Part shown: positions 61,664 through 64,000 of the stretch, piece after piece
Layout: every line of letters begins with the position of its first letter
Position numbering within the stretch: position 1 is the first letter of the stretch
Origin: Pseudomonas californiensis
GTDB taxonomy: Bacteria; Pseudomonadota; Gammaproteobacteria; Pseudomonadales; Pseudomonadaceae
Length of the DNA stretch: 64,000 nucleotides
Assembly: GCF_021147775.1 (NCBI RefSeq)
Contig: NZ_JAGTPK010000015.1
Coordinates: 62,001-126,000 of the forward strand
Direction of reading: 5' to 3'
Program-made: the position numbers and the translations under genes
The notes under the pieces: model-generated
The model's database searches: none
What the model saw: the letters and a program-made list of their open reading frames with translations, nothing else
What the model was told of the DNA's origin: nothing

Positions 61664-63160
61664 TTGACCAGTCTAAATCAAACACCTCCCGCCATTCGCA
61701 GCATCCTGTTTGCGCTGATGATGGCTGTGCTGCTCAGCGCGCTGGACCAGACCATTGTTGCGGTCTCGATGCCAGCCATCTCCGCCCAATTCAAGGACAT
61801 CGACCTGCTTGCCTGGGTCATATCGGCCTACATGGTTTCGCTGACCGTGGCAGTACCGATCTACGGCAAGCTCGGCGACTTGTACGGGCGACGCAAGCTG
61901 ATGCTGTTTGGCCTGGGCCTGTTCACGCTGGCGTCACTGTTCTGCGCGCTTGCACAAAGCATGGAGCAACTGGTGCTGGCTCGCGTACTACAGGGCATTG
62001 GTGCGGGAGGGATGGTATCGGTCAGTCAGGCAATCGTTGCCGACATTGTCCCGCCAAGAGAACGCGGACGCTATCAGGGCTATTTCAGCAGTATGTACGC
62101 AGTCGCCAGCGTTGCAGGTCCGGTATTGGGGGGGCTGATGACGGAATACCTGTCGTGGCGATGGGTATTTCTGATCAACCTGCCACTGGGTGCACTGGCG
62201 TTGATTGTTGCATATCGCACCCTAAACGGCCTGCCGGTTCCGCAACGCAAGCCGATCATCGACTACCTGGGCACGGTGCTGATGATCATTGGCCTTACGG
62301 CTCTTTTGCTGGGCATCACTGAAATCGGTCAGGGCCATGGCCTCGATGATCGAGAAGTTCAGTTGTTACTGGCGATCGCACTTTTTACGCTGGCGATATT
62401 CGTCTGGTGCGAACGACGTGCTCCCGAGCCTCTGCTGCCCATGCACCTGTTCGCCAACCGCAGTGCTGTGCTGTGCTGGTGCACCGTTTTTTTCACCAGT
62501 TTTCAGGCCATCTCGCTGATCGTTCTGATGCCGCTGCGTTACCAGACAGTGACCGGCGGTGGAGCCGACAGCGCTGCGCTGCACCTGCTCCCACTGGCCA
62601 TCGGCATGCCCATGGGCGCGTATTTCGCCGGACGGCGCACGGCATCGACAGGGCGCTACAAACCATTGATCGCAACCGGTGCGCTGCTTATGCCCATCGC
62701 TATTGCAGGCATGGCCTTCACACCACCTCAGTCATTAGTGCTGATGAGCCTGTTCATGGTTCTGACCGGCATCGCGACCGGCATGCAGTTCCCGACATCA
62801 CTGGTGGGGACGCAGAACTCGGTCGACGTGAAAGAAATGGGCGTGGCGACCAGTACCACCAACCTGTTCCGTTCGCTGGGCGGCGCAGTCGGAGTTGCCC
62901 TGATGTCCGCCCTACTGCTGGCGATGCTGCAGCACACCGGCGTCGGGCAACTCGGTGCAGGTGCCATCGGCCATGAAGCGGGCTCAGGAAATGTGTTGCT
63001 CGACAGCCTCAACGCCACCACCGGCCCGGCGCTGGACACTCTGCGCGCAGAGCTTGCCTTGACGTTCAAGCACCTGCTGCTGACCAGTGCTGCAATCTCT
63101 CTGTTCGGTCTGGCCGCAGCATGGGCGATGCCCAATAACCTGTTGCGCGGGCGGGGATAA
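61664..63160 (+). CDS. MFS multidrug exporter, DHA2 (EmrB/QacA) family
   Basis: A 498-residue drug:H+ antiporter with about 14 membrane segments. Motif D1 is ALDQTIVAVSMPAIS (about residue 26), motif A is GKLGDLYGRRKL, motif B is LVLARVLQGIGAGGMVSVSQ and motif C is VAGPVLGGLMTEYLSWRW. The start is a TTG at 61664 with a weak AGG upstream; the first ATG is 18 codons later inside the first helix and so unlikely. The substrate is unknown. Confidence 0.88.
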   Translation: MTSLNQTPPAIRSILFALMMAVLLSALDQTIVAVSMPAISAQFKDIDLLAWVISAYMVSLTVAVPIYGKLGDLYGRRKLMLFGLGLFTLASLFCALAQSMEQLVLARVLQGIGAGGMVSVSQAIVADIVPPRERGRYQGYFSSMYAVASVAGPVLGGLMTEYLSWRWVFLINLPLGALALIVAYRTLNGLPVPQRKPIIDYLGTVLMIIGLTALLLGITEIGQGHGLDDREVQLLLAIALFTLAIFVWCERRAPEPLLPMHLFANRSAVLCWCTVFFTSFQAISLIVLMPLRYQTVTGGGADSAALHLLPLAIGMPMGAYFAGRRTASTGRYKPLIATGALLMPIAIAGMAFTPPQSLVLMSLFMVLTGIATGMQFPTSLVGTQNSVDVKEMGVATSTTNLFRSLGGAVGVALMSALLLAMLQHTGVGQLGAGAIGHEAGSGNVLLDSLNATTGPALDTLRAELALTFKHLLLTSAAISLFGLAAAWAMPNNLLRGRG

Positions 63161-63196
63161 AACACCCCAAGGCCGGTCCCCACATCGGATTTCGGC

Positions 63197-64000
63197 TCAG
63201 TCAGGGGCCTGGTTTGCCCAGAACCACTGGGTACGCTTGCCTCTGATGTGCTCGAAGGCAGGCATGGTTTCGCCCTCGTCGAACAAACGCCGGGAGCGTG
63301 CCAGCGCATTGCTGAACCAGTAGCCCGCACGGGGGCAAGGCTTCCCTCCGTCCACCGGTGGTTGGTCTTTTTCGTCGAAACGCGCGAACCACTGCGCGGT
63401 AGTGTGCTTGTTGAAGCCTGCACCCGGCGGCAGATAAGGATGAAGATTGCCCGTGTCCTGCAAACGGACCGGTTTGATCACCCGATTGACGGCTCTGTAA
63501 GGAGAGAAGTCAGCCCTTTCGATGCTGCCAAGTTCCGGTACGTCCCCCGCCCTGATCATCAATCCGCTGGTATAACTGTGAAACACGATGTCGCTGTGCG
63601 CGCTCAACTCGCCCCGCAATCGGTCGCTGCCTCCCAGCCGTCTGACAAACGTGTCACCGAGGACCGTATACCAACCAACACCCTTGATTCGGTCCAGTAA
63701 TCTCAAGCTCTCTATATGCGGACCCGGATCGACAATCAGGCCGATGTAGCGCTGCGCCAGCTGGAATTCCCACGACAGGTACTGGTGGCCGTCGCAGGGC
63801 AGCACGCATGCCAGCCCACCAAAACCATGCTCGGCATTTACCTCACTGCTGAGATAGCGAATCCACGCCTCGTATTTTTTCAACCCTCCGGGCTCGACCA
63901 GGTACGACCAGGGCAACACCATCTTCAGACACGAGCGATCATTTTCGGCCTGCCCCTCGGCAGTGTTCATCACAAACAGGCTATACGTTGCGACTTCAGC
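63197..64000 (-). CDS. DUF3396 (type VI immunity-like) protein, C-terminal part
   Basis: The frame stays open to the window edge, so the gene is partial; about 268 residues are visible. Features such as LLDRIKGVGWYTVLGDTFV, RRLGGSDRLRGELSAHSDI and SGLMIRAGDVPELGSIERAD match DUF3396, a family annotated as putative immunity proteins of type VI secretion effectors. GTG/ATG codons at 63973/63970 are probably internal. The cognate effector, if any, would lie beyond the window end. Confidence 0.75.
   Translation of the reverse strand, partial: AEVATYSLFVMNTAEGQAENDRSCLKMVLPWSYLVEPGGLKKYEAWIRYLSSEVNAEHGFGGLACVLPCDGHQYLSWEFQLAQRYIGLIVDPGPHIESLRLLDRIKGVGWYTVLGDTFVRRLGGSDRLRGELSAHSDIVFHSYTSGLMIRAGDVPELGSIERADFSPYRAVNRVIKPVRLQDTGNLHPYLPPGAGFNKHTTAQWFARFDEKDQPPVDGGKPCPRAGYWFSNALARSRRLFDEGETMPAFEHIRGKRTQWFWANQAPD

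Overview
The window reads as a chromosomal segment of a fluorescent pseudomonad, most likely the Pseudomonas syringae group. The evidence is the conserved block era-rnc-lepB-lepA-mucD-mucB-mucA-algU-nadB without a mucC gene, a solitary rhlA-type HAA synthase, a DUF1652 gene, and the close resemblance of the proteins to Pseudomonas families. These are judgements from reading the sequence; no database search was run. There is no CRISPR array, insertion sequence or phage. One tRNA gene (Gly, anticodon CCC) is present.

Layout. 1-8057 (minus strand): a translation, secretion and RNA-processing operon (lepA, lepB, DUF4845 gene, rnc, era, with era cut by the window edge), then mucD, mucB, mucA and algU, the envelope-stress sigma factor with its anti-sigma proteins and periplasmic protease. 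A strong AlgU-type autoregulatory promoter sits before algU. 8.5-12.9 kb: nadB, ygfX/sdhE, ygfZ and an HDOD gene. 12.9-19.4 kb: tctDE two-component system facing a tripartite tricarboxylate transporter operon (tctC-tctB-tctA plus an overlapping AbrB-type membrane protein), with three 11-bp-phased direct repeats between them. 19.4-22 kb: ung, an enoyl-CoA hydratase-family gene and a Gly/Arg-rich lipoprotein.

22.3-32.1 kb is a guanidine nitrogen-assimilation operon: a guanidine-I (ykkC) riboswitch, an ABC transporter, two DUF1989 proteins (carboxyguanidine deiminase type), a biotin-dependent guanidine/urea carboxylase and allophanate hydrolase. A second pair of hairpins, one of them like a guanidine-II loop, lies before the carboxylase. 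32.2-41.9 kb is more accessory: a 1115-residue DUF6543-like toxin whose C-terminal domain carries His-Gly and Cys-Arg blocks like caspase-fold enzymes, a Cys-rich CWC protein, an rsuA-like pseudouridine synthase, rhlA, tRNA-Gly, DUF2256, SDR, haloacid dehalogenase, a lipoprotein, DUF1652 and GNAT genes. 42.1-46.6 kb is a polyamine-type cluster (AraC regulator, acetylpolyamine aminohydrolase, PotF-like binding protein, DMT exporter).

46.5-64 kb: a methyltransferase, two TPM-domain proteins, periplasmic beta-glucosidase bglX, dctB/dctD, a hybrid histidine kinase and a KgtP-like dicarboxylate permease. The permease is preceded by a textbook sigma-54 promoter and a three-half-site upstream element, presumably for DctD. 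After it come a secreted protein made of nine 13-residue repeats, a flavin reductase, small ORFs, an EmrB/QacA-type exporter and the 3' part of a DUF3396 (type VI immunity-like) gene cut by the window end.

The strongest leads for new biology are the C-terminal caspase-like signature in the large toxin-like protein, the second guanidine-responsive candidate element inside the guanidine operon, the 13-residue repeat protein, and the predicted cis-elements for DctD, TctD and mucD.
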